Below the pieces are notes generated by a model that saw only the letters and a program-made list of their open reading frames with translations, did no database searches and was not told the origin of the DNA. DNA of 64,000 bases, taken from positions 516,501-580,500 of the forward strand of contig NZ_CP024307.1 in assembly GCF_002944405.1 (NCBI RefSeq), read 5' to 3'. Positions 7,010 through 15,226 of this stretch are shown here, in pieces (positions within the stretch are counted from its first letter, which is position 1; each line of letters starts with the position of its first letter). This stretch comes from Sinorhizobium fredii (GTDB lineage Bacteria > Pseudomonadota > Alphaproteobacteria > Rhizobiales > Rhizobiaceae). The position numbers and the translations under genes are program-made.

Positions 7010-7528
7010 TTATTTGCCGGCCCTGACGAGTTCCTTGGCCTTGCGAGCCATGACGTTCTCATAGGCCGCCTGCAGCGTCTGGCGCACCGTAGGACCTTCC
7101 GTCTCGCCGGGCGCGCCAAGATGTTCGACCCTCAGCTCGTCCATGAAACGCTCCCATAGGACCGGGCCGCCTTCCTCCATGAGTTGGGCGCGGATACTCA
7201 GTTCTTCGCTGACCGGCAGGTAGCGCCGACCCCAGGCGCCGAGATGCGCCATGATCGGTACCAGGGCGATCGCCATCTCCGTCAGGCTGTAGATCGCCTT
7301 CTGCTTATGGCTCGGATCGTCTCTCTTCGTCAGCATGCCGATCTCAAGCAGAGTTTTCAGCCGGTCGGCTAGAATATTGGAGGAGATGCCCTCTTGCGAC
7401 CGCAGAAGCTCGCGGAAATGGCGTTTGCCGCCGAAGATCATGTCGCGGATGATCAGGAGGCTCCATTTGTCGCCGAAGACTTCGAGCGAAAGGTTGATCG
7501 GGCAGGCCGAGCGGTGGTCGTCAGTCAT
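7010..7528 (-). CDS. HxlR family transcriptional regulator
   Basis: A 172-residue winged-helix protein. It opens with the HxlR signature, a cysteine near the start followed by VFGDKWSLLIIRDMIFGGKRHFRELLRSQEGISSNILADRLKTLLEIGMLTK, then an extended helical C-terminus. ATG 7528 (MTDDHRSACPIN) is preferred over an in-frame upstream start at 7573 because family members begin a few residues before the Cys. It is divergently transcribed from the AHSA1-domain gene across a 157-bp region that holds a large imperfect dyad, a common arrangement in which the regulator controls both genes. Confidence 0.9.
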   Translation of the reverse strand: MTDDHRSACPINLSLEVFGDKWSLLIIRDMIFGGKRHFRELLRSQEGISSNILADRLKTLLEIGMLTKRDDPSHKQKAIYSLTEMAIALVPIMAHLGAWGRRYLPVSEELSIRAQLMEEGGPVLWERFMDELRVEHLGAPGETEGPTVRQTLQAAYENVMARKAKELVRAGK

Positions 7529-7586
7529 TCTGGTCTCTTTACCGGAGGGCGGATGCGGATAGGCGATTCCCATCCTGCAAAACCGC

Positions 7587-7636
7587 TTGCATTATTGCAG
7601 CAGTGACACTACAGTGCAACTGCTTTCATAATACAA
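7587..7636. promoter_or_regulatory. 50-bp imperfect dyad, candidate HxlR operator
   Basis: The left half (7587-7611, beginning TTGCATTATTGCAGCAGT) and the reverse complement of the right half (7612-7636, beginning TTGTATTATGAAAGCAGT) agree at 19 of 25 positions. The dyad is centred between the hxlR-type gene and the AHSA1 gene. It is the most AT-rich part of the interval and probably overlaps both promoters. Confidence 0.6.
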
Positions 7637-7685
7637 TCAGCTTTGCGGCGCACCGGCACAAAGCCGCCGAGGAGGAGAGAAAGCG

Positions 7686-8159
7686 ATGACCCAGACTTCC
7701 GTCGAACATGCAAGCTTCACAATCGAGCGCGCCTTCAAAGCGTCCCCCGAGCGGGTGTTTCATGCCTTTGCCCACCCTGCTGCGCACGACCGCTGGTTCG
7801 TCAAGGCCGACAACTGGCCGGTGGCGGAATACCGCCACGATTTCCGCGTCGGTGGCCGGGAAAGCGGCCGCTTCAGCCAGGACGGCAAGACCTTCTACTT
7901 CAACGAGACCGTCTATCTCGACATCGTCGAGAACCGGCGGATCATTTCGGCCTATACGATGGCGAAGGACGAACGGCCGATTTCCGCATCCATCGCCACG
8001 GTCGAGCTGGTGCCGGAAGGAAGCGGCACGCGCGTCATATTCACCGAGCAGGCGGCTTTTCTCGATGGCCTAGACCAGGTCGAGTATCGCCGCAGCGGCT
8101 GGGAGCAGCTGATCGGTTTCCTGGCGGCCGAGCTTGGCGAGAAGGCCGAAGCCGCCTGA
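7686..8159 (+). CDS. SRPBCC / AHSA1 (Aha1 C-terminal-like) domain protein
   Basis: A 157-residue single-domain protein of the START-like superfamily. It has the typical AHSA1 features: FTIERAFKASPERVFHAFAHPAAHDRWF at the start, a central glycine-rich FRVGGRESGRF strand and the C-terminal helix ending in GWEQLIGFLAAEL. The name comes from the Hsp90 co-chaperone Aha1, but stand-alone bacterial members bind small hydrophobic ligands, and most have no known function. GAGGAGAG upstream is a good ribosome binding site. The divergent HxlR regulator suggests induction by a small reactive compound; that is inference. Confidence 0.88.
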   Translation: MTQTSVEHASFTIERAFKASPERVFHAFAHPAAHDRWFVKADNWPVAEYRHDFRVGGRESGRFSQDGKTFYFNETVYLDIVENRRIISAYTMAKDERPISASIATVELVPEGSGTRVIFTEQAAFLDGLDQVEYRRSGWEQLIGFLAAELGEKAEAA

Positions 8160-8171
8160 CGTGCGGATCGC

Positions 8172-8753
8172 CTATAGCATCGATGCGAGCGCGCTCCCGG
8201 CGATGCCGAAGGAGAAGGCGACAAGGCAGGCAGCGGCGATGCGGCGCGGGAGACGTGGGCCGACCGGCCGCCTCGGCAGGCGCGCGAGTATGCTGCCGGC
8301 GGCGATCCACAGCGCGCCGGCGCTCAGCGTCAGTGCCGCAAGGCCGAGAAACCATGGCAGCATCGCCAAGAGCCCGTGCTGCGGCATGATGACGAGCGCA
8401 ATGACCAGCGCCTTCGGATTGAGGAGCGTGGTGGCGAGGACCTGGCCGGAGGCGATCGGCCGTTCACTCGCGCTGTGCGCCTTCATCGTCCAGAGCGCAT
8501 GCGCCATGAAGAGGATCCAGCAGGCGGCGGCAAGCTTCAGCAAAAGGCCGATCTCGGGATGGGCGGAAAGCAGCGGGGCCGCCAGCACCGCCACGGGGGC
8601 GATCACCGTCAGATAGCCGCCGAGTTCGCCGAGAAGCAGGGGCAGGGACCGGCGCATGCCGACCGCCGCGCCGGAAAGCCACAACAGCGTGTTCGTCGGC
8701 CCTGGCGTTGCGAGCAGAAGCAGGATGGCGAGTGCGAAGGAGAGCGGCGGCAT
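8172..8753 (-). CDS. LysE/RhtB family amino acid exporter
   Basis: A 193-residue inner-membrane protein with about five or six hydrophobic helices. The family N-terminal motif is clear (LLLLATPGPTNTLLWLSGAAVGMRRS), with the conserved LLNPKALVIALVIMP in the third helix. LysE-type carriers export amino acids or homoserine lactone-like molecules; the substrate cannot be deduced. It converges on the AHSA1 gene with only 12 bases between stops, and no shared terminator is seen. Confidence 0.85.
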   Translation of the reverse strand: MPPLSFALAILLLLATPGPTNTLLWLSGAAVGMRRSLPLLLGELGGYLTVIAPVAVLAAPLLSAHPEIGLLLKLAAACWILFMAHALWTMKAHSASERPIASGQVLATTLLNPKALVIALVIMPQHGLLAMLPWFLGLAALTLSAGALWIAAGSILARLPRRPVGPRLPRRIAAACLVAFSFGIAGSALASML

Positions 8754-8856
8754 GGTTGGTTCTTCGATTTCGATAACTGCAGATGCACTTAGCCCAGCCG
8801 CTAGCTTGGCGACTTGTTTCCGGTCAATTGCGCTTATAGGCGCGGCGTCCCCCTTG

Positions 8857-8902
8857 CTCCGTCATCCGGGGCTTGACCCGGTCAAGCCCGAGGATGACGG
8901 AG
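8857..8902. repeat. Short palindromic intergenic repeat (REP-like)
   Basis: The arms CTCCGTCATCC and GGATGACGGAG enclose a GC-rich inner pair GGGCTTGACCC/GGTCAAGCCC. Elements of this GTCATCC...GGATGAC type are widespread between alphaproteobacterial genes. It lies between the LysE gene and the next minus-strand gene, both of which leave the area around it untranslated. Confidence 0.7.
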
Positions 8903-8999
8903 GGTGTTGGCACGAGCGAGCCCACGTGAGCGTCGCTCTGCAGGCCGCGGGGGGCCCGCGCAAAACGACATTGCGGACGGGGCGAAACGAAACGCGGCG

Positions 9000-9296
9000 T
9001 CAGCCCCTGTGCAGCCGGATCGGTCGCGTCTTCTCCCGCACGATCGCTCCCTTTGCCTCGAGGTCGAGTTGCACGGTCTTCGACCACCAGGAGACGCCCC
9101 TGCCTCCGGGGAATTTCTCCTCCGGCAGATGGGCGAAGATCCGCGCGCGGATTTCAGCCAGCGTCAGGCCGGGCGCTTCGGAGGGGATGACTGTGAGCAA
9201 TGCCGTCTTCATAGCGGCATACACATCGATGTCGACCGCGTTGGTCTTGCCGGGGCGGATGACGTTCTCGATGATGATCTTGTTGTCCTTCGACAT
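9000..9296 (-). CDS. Conserved small protein (DUF6958-like)
   Basis: A 98-residue soluble protein, MSKDNKIIIENVIRPGK at the start, with IDVYAAMKTALLTVIP, LTLAEIRARIFAHLPEEKFPGG and VQLDLEAKGAIVREK. The last two thirds look like a small winged-helix or DNA-binding-like fold of the DUF6958 kind. ATG 9296 is chosen because GGAGGAACC lies just upstream; a longer frame to 9440 has unrelated low-complexity sequence and overlaps the fad terminator. No enzymatic motif is visible, and the function is unknown. Confidence 0.7.
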   Translation of the reverse strand: MSKDNKIIIENVIRPGKTNAVDIDVYAAMKTALLTVIPSEAPGLTLAEIRARIFAHLPEEKFPGGRGVSWWSKTVQLDLEAKGAIVREKTRPIRLHRG

Positions 9297-9398
9297 GGCG
9301 GTTCCTCCAGTTCCTCCGAAGGACGATCGAGCGAGGTGGCGGCCGACAAGGCGAACTAGTCGGGCTGACGCGCGTGCCGCTTCACGAACCAGCACAAC

Positions 9399-9430
9399 AA
9401 AAAAGGGCCGCGCCCAGTGGGCCGGCCCTT
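9399..9430 (-). terminator. Rho-independent terminator of the fad operon
   Basis: On the minus strand the arms AAGGGCCG and CGGCCCTT (9430-9423 with 9410-9403) close a GC-rich loop and are followed by a run of T (complement of 9399-9404). It begins 28 bases after the fadB stop. Confidence 0.8.
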
Positions 9431-9457
9431 GGATTTTCATATGCCAGAACGAGCGGC

Positions 9458-11671
9458 TTAAGCCGCCCTCTGCGCCGCACCGTAGGGGTCGAACCGTCCG
9501 TAGAAGGTCTCGCCCTTTTCGGCCATTTCCTTCAAGAGCGGCGTCGGCTTGAAGTGCTCGTCATACTCCTTGGCAAGTTTATCGCAGAGCGCGACAAAGG
9601 CCTTGGCGCCCATGCCGTCGATATAGGAGAGCGTGCCGCCGGTATAGGGTGCGAAGCCGAAGCCGAGGATCGAGCCGACATCCGCCTCGCGCGGATCGGT
9701 GACGATGCCTTCCTCCATCGTCCGGGCCGCTTCCAGTGCGATCGTTGCCAGGAAGCGCTGCTTCAACACCTCGACATCGACCTTGTCGGCCGCCTTTTGT
9801 GGGTAGAGGTCCTTGAGGCCCGGCCAGAGATACTTCTTGGCCGGCTTTGCCGGATACTCGTAGAAGCCCTTGCAGTTCTTGCGGCCGCGCCGGTCGAGTT
9901 CGTCGACCAGCTTGTTCACCAGCGCCATGTGCCTCGGGTCGACAGCCTTTTCGCCGAGATCGGCGACGGTGGCCTTGAGGATCTTCTGGCTGAGATCGAT
10001 TGCCACCTCGTCGTTGAGCGACAACGGCCCGACCGGCATGCCGGCCATCTTGGCGGCGTTCTCGATCATCGCCGGGGGCACGCCATCGATCAGCATATCA
10101 TAGGCTTCGTGGATATAGCGGAAGACGCAGCGGTTGACGTAGAAGCCGCGGGTGTCGTTGACGACGATCGGCGTCTTCTTGATCGCCGCGACATAGTCGA
10201 GTGCCGTGGCAAGCGCACGGTCGCCGGTCTCCTTGCCGAGGATCACTTCGGTCAGCATCATCTTCTCGACCGGCGAGAAGAAATGGACGCCGATGAACTG
10301 CTCCGGCCGCTTCGAGTTCTTGGCAAGCCCGGTGATTGGCAGCGTCGAGGTGTTCGAGGCGAAGATCGCGTCGGGTGCGATGACGGCCTCGACCTTTTCG
10401 ATCACGTCCTTCTTGACCTGCCGGTCCTCGAACACCGCCTCGACGACGAGACCGGCATCCTTGAGGTCGCCATAATCGGCAGACGGCGTGATCCGGGCGA
10501 GCAGTGCTTCGCCCTCTTCCTTCGTCAGCCGGCCCTTGCCGACGGAATCCCTAGCCAGGCCTTCCGAATGCGCCTTGCCCTTCTCGGCCGCTTCCATGTC
10601 GCGGTCGATGAGGGTGACCGGAATGCCGGCGGCAGCCGTCACATAGGCGATCGAGGCACCCATGAAGCCGGCCCCGACGACGCCGACCTTCTTGAATTCG
10701 GACTTCGGCACGCCGGCCGGGCGACGCGCGCCCTTGCCGAGTTCCTGCATCGAAACGAACAGCGAGCGGATCATCGAGAAGGCCTCGGTGGTCTGCAGGA
10801 TTTCGGTGAAATAGCGCTGCTCGATCTTGAGGCCGGTATCGAACGGCACTTGCAGCCCTTCGTAGACGCATTTCAAGATGGCGATCGCGCCCGGATAGTT
10901 GCCGTAGGTCTCGCGACGAAGAATGGCGGAAGCCGCCGGCCAGAGTTGGGCCGAGGCGGGCGTCCAGACGCCGCCGCCCGGAAGCTTGAAGCCTTTCTCG
11001 TCCCAGGGCTGCACGGCCTTCAAACCGTTCTTGATCATCGCCTTGGCGGCCTCGATCAGCTTCTCCGGCTCGACCACCTCGTGCACGAGACCCATGGCCT
11101 TGGCGCGTGCAGCGGTCAGCGACGAACCGGTGGTCATCATCTGCAGCGCGTCCTGCGTGTTGGTAAGCCGCGGCACGCGCTGCGTGCCGCCGGCGCCCGG
11201 AAAAATGCCGACCTTGACCTCGGGGAGGGCGATCTTCACGGATTTCGAATTGGAAGCGACGCGGCCGTGGCAGGCGAGCGACAGCTCGAAGGCGCCGCCC
11301 ATGCAGGTGCCGTTGATCGCCGAGACCCAAGGCTTGCCCGAGGTTTCGAGCTTGCGGAAGAGCCGGGTCATGCGGCCGACGAGATTGAAGAGCTTCTGCG
11401 CGGCATTGGCCGGATCGTTCTTCTTCTCCTCGGCCTGCAGCGTGAACATCGACTTGATCATCGAGAGGTCGGCGCCGCCGGAGAAGGACAATTTCCCGGA
11501 GGTAATGACCACACCCTTGACGGCGGTGTCGGCGGTCGTCTGGTCGACGATCGCGTCGAGCTCCTCCATCACCTCCTGGGTGAAGACGTTCATCGACTTC
11601 TCCGGCATGTCCCAGGTGACGAGTACGATGCCGTCTGCGTCGGTTTCGATCTTGAAGTTCGTGTAAGACAT
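9458..11671 (-). CDS. fadB: Multifunctional enoyl-CoA hydratase / 3-hydroxyacyl-CoA dehydrogenase (FadB/FadJ type)
   Basis: A 737-residue alpha subunit of the fatty acid oxidation complex. Residues 1-200 form a crotonase domain with the oxyanion-hole motifs GKLSFSGGADLSM and INGTCMGGAFELSLACHGRVA. The dehydrogenase starts near residue 335 with the NAD-binding KVGVVGAGFMGASIAYVTA. It continues with FIGVHFFSPVEKMMLTEVI (catalytic His) and ends with two 3HCDH C-terminal domains (RGFYVNRCVFRYIHEAY, FGFAPYTGG). The enzyme hydrates enoyl-CoA and oxidises 3-hydroxyacyl-CoA. It is the last gene of acyl-CoA dehydrogenase-fadA-fadB, 20 bases after fadA. Its length fits FadJ-like alphaproteobacterial proteins. 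Confidence 0.95.
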   Translation of the reverse strand: MSYTNFKIETDADGIVLVTWDMPEKSMNVFTQEVMEELDAIVDQTTADTAVKGVVITSGKLSFSGGADLSMIKSMFTLQAEEKKNDPANAAQKLFNLVGRMTRLFRKLETSGKPWVSAINGTCMGGAFELSLACHGRVASNSKSVKIALPEVKVGIFPGAGGTQRVPRLTNTQDALQMMTTGSSLTAARAKAMGLVHEVVEPEKLIEAAKAMIKNGLKAVQPWDEKGFKLPGGGVWTPASAQLWPAASAILRRETYGNYPGAIAILKCVYEGLQVPFDTGLKIEQRYFTEILQTTEAFSMIRSLFVSMQELGKGARRPAGVPKSEFKKVGVVGAGFMGASIAYVTAAAGIPVTLIDRDMEAAEKGKAHSEGLARDSVGKGRLTKEEGEALLARITPSADYGDLKDAGLVVEAVFEDRQVKKDVIEKVEAVIAPDAIFASNTSTLPITGLAKNSKRPEQFIGVHFFSPVEKMMLTEVILGKETGDRALATALDYVAAIKKTPIVVNDTRGFYVNRCVFRYIHEAYDMLIDGVPPAMIENAAKMAGMPVGPLSLNDEVAIDLSQKILKATVADLGEKAVDPRHMALVNKLVDELDRRGRKNCKGFYEYPAKPAKKYLWPGLKDLYPQKAADKVDVEVLKQRFLATIALEAARTMEEGIVTDPREADVGSILGFGFAPYTGGTLSYIDGMGAKAFVALCDKLAKEYDEHFKPTPLLKEMAEKGETFYGRFDPYGAAQRAA

Positions 11672-11691
11672 ATTCTCTCTCCCGGGACGGA

Positions 11692-12900
11692 TCAGACGCG
11701 TTCGATGATCGTGGCGGTGCCCATGCCGGCGCCGATGCAGAGCGTCACCAGCGCCGTGTTGAGGTCGCGGCGCTCGAGCTCGTCAAGCACGGTGCCGAGG
11801 ATCATGGCGCCGGTCGCGCCGAGCGGATGGCCCATCGCGATCGCGCCGCCATTGACGTTGATGCGATCGGGCGGAATGTCGAAGGCTTGGCAGAAGCGAA
11901 GCACGACGGCGGCAAAGGCCTCGTTGAGCTCGAAGAGATCGATGTCGGATAGCCTCATGTCGGCGCGTTTCAGCAGCTTTTCGGTGACGTCGACCGGGCC
12001 GGTCAGCATCAGCGCCGGATCGGAGCCGATATTGGCGAAGGCGCGGATGCGGGCGCGCGGCTTCAGCCCCATGGATTCGCCGCCGGCCTTCGAGCCGAGC
12101 AGCACCGCCGCGGCGCCGTCGACAATGCCGGAGGAATTGCCGGCATGATGGACATAGTTGATCCGCTCGATTTCCGGATGCGCCTGTATGGCGACGGCCT
12201 CGAAGCCGCCCATCTCGCCGGGCATCTGGAAGGAGGGGTTGAGCGAGGCGAGCGCCTGCATGTCGGTGCCGGGACGCATATGCTCGTCGCGGTCGAGGAT
12301 CGTCAGGCCGTTCTGATCCTTGACCGGCACGACCGAGTTCGCGAAATAGCCCTTTTCCCAGGCATGCGCGGCGCGTTTCTGGCTCTCCACCGCATAGGCG
12401 TCGACGTCATCGCGCGAGAAACCGTATTTGGTGGCGATCAAATCGGCGGAGACGCCCTGCGGCATGAAATAGGCCGGCAGGTTGACGGAGGGATCCATGA
12501 ACCATGAGCCGCCGGACATGCCGAGACCGACGCGCGACATGGATTCGACGCCGCCGGCGATGACGATGTCATCCGCCCCTTGGGCGATCTTGGCGGCGCC
12601 GAAATTAACGGCATCGAGGCCGGAGGCGCAGAAGCGAGAGATCTGCATGCCGGGCGCTCGCGTCGAGTAGCCGGCCTCGAAGGCGGCCGCCTTCGGGATC
12701 ACCGAGCCTGCATCCATCACCGGATCGACGCAGCCCATGACGATGTCGTCGACTGTCGACGTGTCGAGCCCGTTGCGGTCGCGGACCGCCTCGAGCACCT
12801 TGGCGGCGAGCCGGACGGACGGCACTTCGTGCAGCGATCCGTCCTTCTTGCCACGGCCGCGCGGCGTGCGCACGTGGTCGTAAACGAAGACTTTCGTCAT
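11692..12900 (-). CDS. fadA: Acetyl-CoA C-acyltransferase (3-ketoacyl-CoA thiolase)
   Basis: A 402-residue thiolase carrying out the last step of beta-oxidation, CoA-dependent cleavage of 3-ketoacyl-CoA. The acyl-accepting cysteine lies in MQISRFCASGLDAVN (about residue 90). The conserved NGGAIAMGHPLGATGA supplies the histidine and LVTLCIGAGMGTATII the second cysteine. The gene is tightly linked to fadB downstream and follows the acyl-CoA dehydrogenase gene by 110 bases. A degradative rather than biosynthetic (PhaA-like) role is inferred from the operon. Confidence 0.95.
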   Translation of the reverse strand: MTKVFVYDHVRTPRGRGKKDGSLHEVPSVRLAAKVLEAVRDRNGLDTSTVDDIVMGCVDPVMDAGSVIPKAAAFEAGYSTRAPGMQISRFCASGLDAVNFGAAKIAQGADDIVIAGGVESMSRVGLGMSGGSWFMDPSVNLPAYFMPQGVSADLIATKYGFSRDDVDAYAVESQKRAAHAWEKGYFANSVVPVKDQNGLTILDRDEHMRPGTDMQALASLNPSFQMPGEMGGFEAVAIQAHPEIERINYVHHAGNSSGIVDGAAAVLLGSKAGGESMGLKPRARIRAFANIGSDPALMLTGPVDVTEKLLKRADMRLSDIDLFELNEAFAAVVLRFCQAFDIPPDRINVNGGAIAMGHPLGATGAMILGTVLDELERRDLNTALVTLCIGAGMGTATIIERV

Positions 12901-13010
12901 GTCTCATCTCCCTTTCGCCGGCGCCTCGTCGGGCCGCGCATCATCAATTGGAACGGAGTGCGGGCGGAAGCCGCCCCGCAGGCCGTTCCTCGTCCAGTTC
13001 CACTCTGAAA

Positions 13011-14807
13011 TCAGAAAGCGGCGGCGTCCAGCGCCATCAGCGTATCGGCGCCGGTTTCAATGCGCACCTTGCGCAGTGCCGTTTCCGGCAGGATGCGCTC
13101 CATGAAGAACTTGGCCGTGATCAGCTTGTTCTTGAGATAGTCCGCCTGCGCGCTTTCCCCGGCGGCAAGCTTATCCTCCGCCGTCTTGGCGATCTTCGCC
13201 CACATGTAGCCGAGCACGACGAGGCCGCAGAGATGCATGTAGTCGGTCGAACCGGCACCGGCATTGTCGGGCTTCGCCATGGCGTTCTGCATGAACCACA
13301 TGGTCGCCGCCTGCAGGTCGTTGAGGCCCTTCTTCAGGGCCTTGGTGTAACCGGAGAGCCTATCGTCGCCGCGGTTCTCCTCGCAAAAATCGCCGATTTC
13401 CTTGAACAGCGCCATGACGGCGCGGCCGCCATTCATCGCCAGCTTGCGGCCGACGAGATCGAGCGCCTGGATGCCGTTCGCCCCTTCGTAAATCATCGCG
13501 ATGCGGGCGTCGCGCACATACTGGCTCATGCCGTGCTCTTCGATATAGCCATGGCCACCGAACACCTGCTGCGCCATCACCGTGTGGTCGAAGCCCTTGT
13601 CGGTCAGCACGCCCTTGAGGATCGGCGTCATCAGGCCGAGAATGTCGTCGGCCGCCTGCCGCTCCTGTTCGTTGTCGGAGCGGTGGGCGATGTCGGACTT
13701 CAGCGCCGTCCAGAGGGTGAAGGCGCGGCCGGCCTCGTTGAAGGCCCTGATCGTCATCAGCGTGCGGCGCACGTCCGGGTGGACGATGATCGGGTCCGCC
13801 TTTTGGTCGGGCGCCTTAACGCCGGAAAGCGAGCGGCCCTGGAGGCGGTCGCGGGCATAATTCGCGGCGTTCTGATAGGCGATTTCGGCGATCGCCAGTC
13901 CCTGCATGCCGACGGCAAGGCGGGCCTCGTTCATCATCACGAACATGGCGCTCAGACCCCTGTTCTCCGCGCCGATCAGATAGCCCGTCGCCTCGTCATA
14001 GTTCATGACGCAGGTGGAGTTGCCGTGAATGCCCATCTTCTCTTCGATCGCGCCGCAGGAAACGCCGTTGCGCTCGCCGGGCTGGCCGTCGTCGTTGAGC
14101 TTGAACTTCGGCACGATGAAGAGCGAGATGCCCTTGACGCCTTCCGGCGCGCCCTCGATGCGGGCGAGCACCAGGTGGATGATGTTCTCGGCCATGTCGT
14201 GCTCGCCGGCGGAGATGAAGATCTTCTGCCCGGAGATCCGGTAGGATCCGTCGCCGTTCGGCACGGCCTTGGTGCGAAGCAGGCCGAGATCGGTGCCGCA
14301 ATGCGGCTCGGTCAGGTTCATGGTGCCGGTCCAGGTGCCGTCGACCATTTTCGGCAGATAGGTGCGCTTCTGCTCCTCGGAGCCATGCACGAGGATGGCA
14401 GCGATCGCTCCCTGGGTCAGGCCGGGATACATCATCAGCGACATGTTCGCGGCGGACAGGAATTCGCCGACCGCGGTATGAAGCGCATAGGGCAGGCCCT
14501 GTCCTCCGAATTCCTCCGGCGCCGCGAGGCCCAGCCAGCCGCCCTCGCGATAGAGATCGAAGGCTTTCTTGAAGCCGGCCGGCGTGGTGACCGTGCCGTC
14601 TTCGTGACGCGTGCAGCCTTCCTGGTCGCCGGAAAGGTTGATTGGGAACAGCTCCTCCTCGGCGAGCCTGGCGGCCTCGCCGAGGATTGCCGCCACCATG
14701 TCCGGCGTCGCATCGGCAAAGCCCGGCAGGTTGTGGTAGCGCTCGAGGCAGAGCACGTCGTTGAGGATGAACAGGGTGTCGTCGACCGGAGCCTTGTAAA
14801 TGGGCAT
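13011..14807 (-). CDS. Acyl-CoA dehydrogenase with C-terminal extension
   Basis: A 598-residue flavoenzyme that introduces the alpha-beta double bond in acyl-CoA. The N-terminal helical part begins [19 protein letters not shown], a motif typical of the long FadE-like class. The flavin-binding segment reads [37 protein letters not shown]. The catalytic glutamate is expected in [23 protein letters not shown]. The last about 130 residues match the extra C-terminal domain of this class. It is the first gene of the beta-oxidation operon, with a 28-bp palindromic operator about 110 bases upstream of its start. Confidence 0.93.
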   Translation of the reverse strand: MPIYKAPVDDTLFILNDVLCLERYHNLPGFADATPDMVAAILGEAARLAEEELFPINLSGDQEGCTRHEDGTVTTPAGFKKAFDLYREGGWLGLAAPEEFGGQGLPYALHTAVGEFLSAANMSLMMYPGLTQGAIAAILVHGSEEQKRTYLPKMVDGTWTGTMNLTEPHCGTDLGLLRTKAVPNGDGSYRISGQKIFISAGEHDMAENIIHLVLARIEGAPEGVKGISLFIVPKFKLNDDGQPGERNGVSCGAIEEKMGIHGNSTCVMNYDEATGYLIGAENRGLSAMFVMMNEARLAVGMQGLAIAEIAYQNAANYARDRLQGRSLSGVKAPDQKADPIIVHPDVRRTLMTIRAFNEAGRAFTLWTALKSDIAHRSDNEQERQAADDILGLMTPILKGVLTDKGFDHTVMAQQVFGGHGYIEEHGMSQYVRDARIAMIYEGANGIQALDLVGRKLAMNGGRAVMALFKEIGDFCEENRGDDRLSGYTKALKKGLNDLQAATMWFMQNAMAKPDNAGAGSTDYMHLCGLVVLGYMWAKIAKTAEDKLAAGESAQADYLKNKLITAKFFMERILPETALRKVRIETGADTLMALDAAAF

Positions 14808-14916
14808 TCTTTCCTCGCCTTGATATCCTCTCGGGCTGGCCGCGGCTTGCCCGATTCGAGCTGTTTGTGCGCGAGCCGAAATTCTCGGCCTCGCACGATT
14901 GGCAGGATGCTACAAA

Positions 14917-14944
14917 ATTTTGACGTTTGCGTAAACGTCAAAAT
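14917..14944. promoter_or_regulatory. Palindromic operator in the fad/podJ divergent region
   Basis: Two perfect 12-bp arms, ATTTTGACGTTT and AAACGTCAAAAT, flank GCGT. The site lies in a 419-bp divergent region between the acyl-CoA dehydrogenase gene and podJ. The ACGTTTnCGTAAACGT look resembles operators of MerR- or TetR-type regulators of fatty-acid and branched-chain acid degradation in proteobacteria (LiuR, FadP, PsrA families); the exact regulator is inference. The rest of the region (14945-15226) shows no gene, only AT-richer sequence near 15035-15085 that could hold the podJ promoter. Confidence 0.7.
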
Positions 14945-15226
14945 CTGGCGCGTGGCAAAAATCTGGAAAGAGGCGGTTGTCGGCCCGGAAGAGACCTGAC
15001 GAGGAAGATTAGGACGGGCGCAGATGGATAAATCGTTAAAAGATCCCGACGATTAACCGCTTGTTTACCACGTTTAATGAATTGTGGGCTGTGAGATGGT
15101 CAAAGCTGCAACCGGAAGGCTCGCATCGTTGTGGCTTTGCCCGCTTCGGCTGGGCCGCTGAAGAGGAACGGACTTAAACGCCCTTCCGCGGCTTCCATGA
15201 TAGTCGACGACAGGGGCGAAGAGACA

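Noticed and set aside
9374..12148. 924-codon open frame antisense to fadB and fadA
   Set aside because: The opposite strand codes for two textbook beta-oxidation enzymes with catalytic motifs. The antisense product has low complexity and no recognisable motif, and it spans the junction of the two genes.
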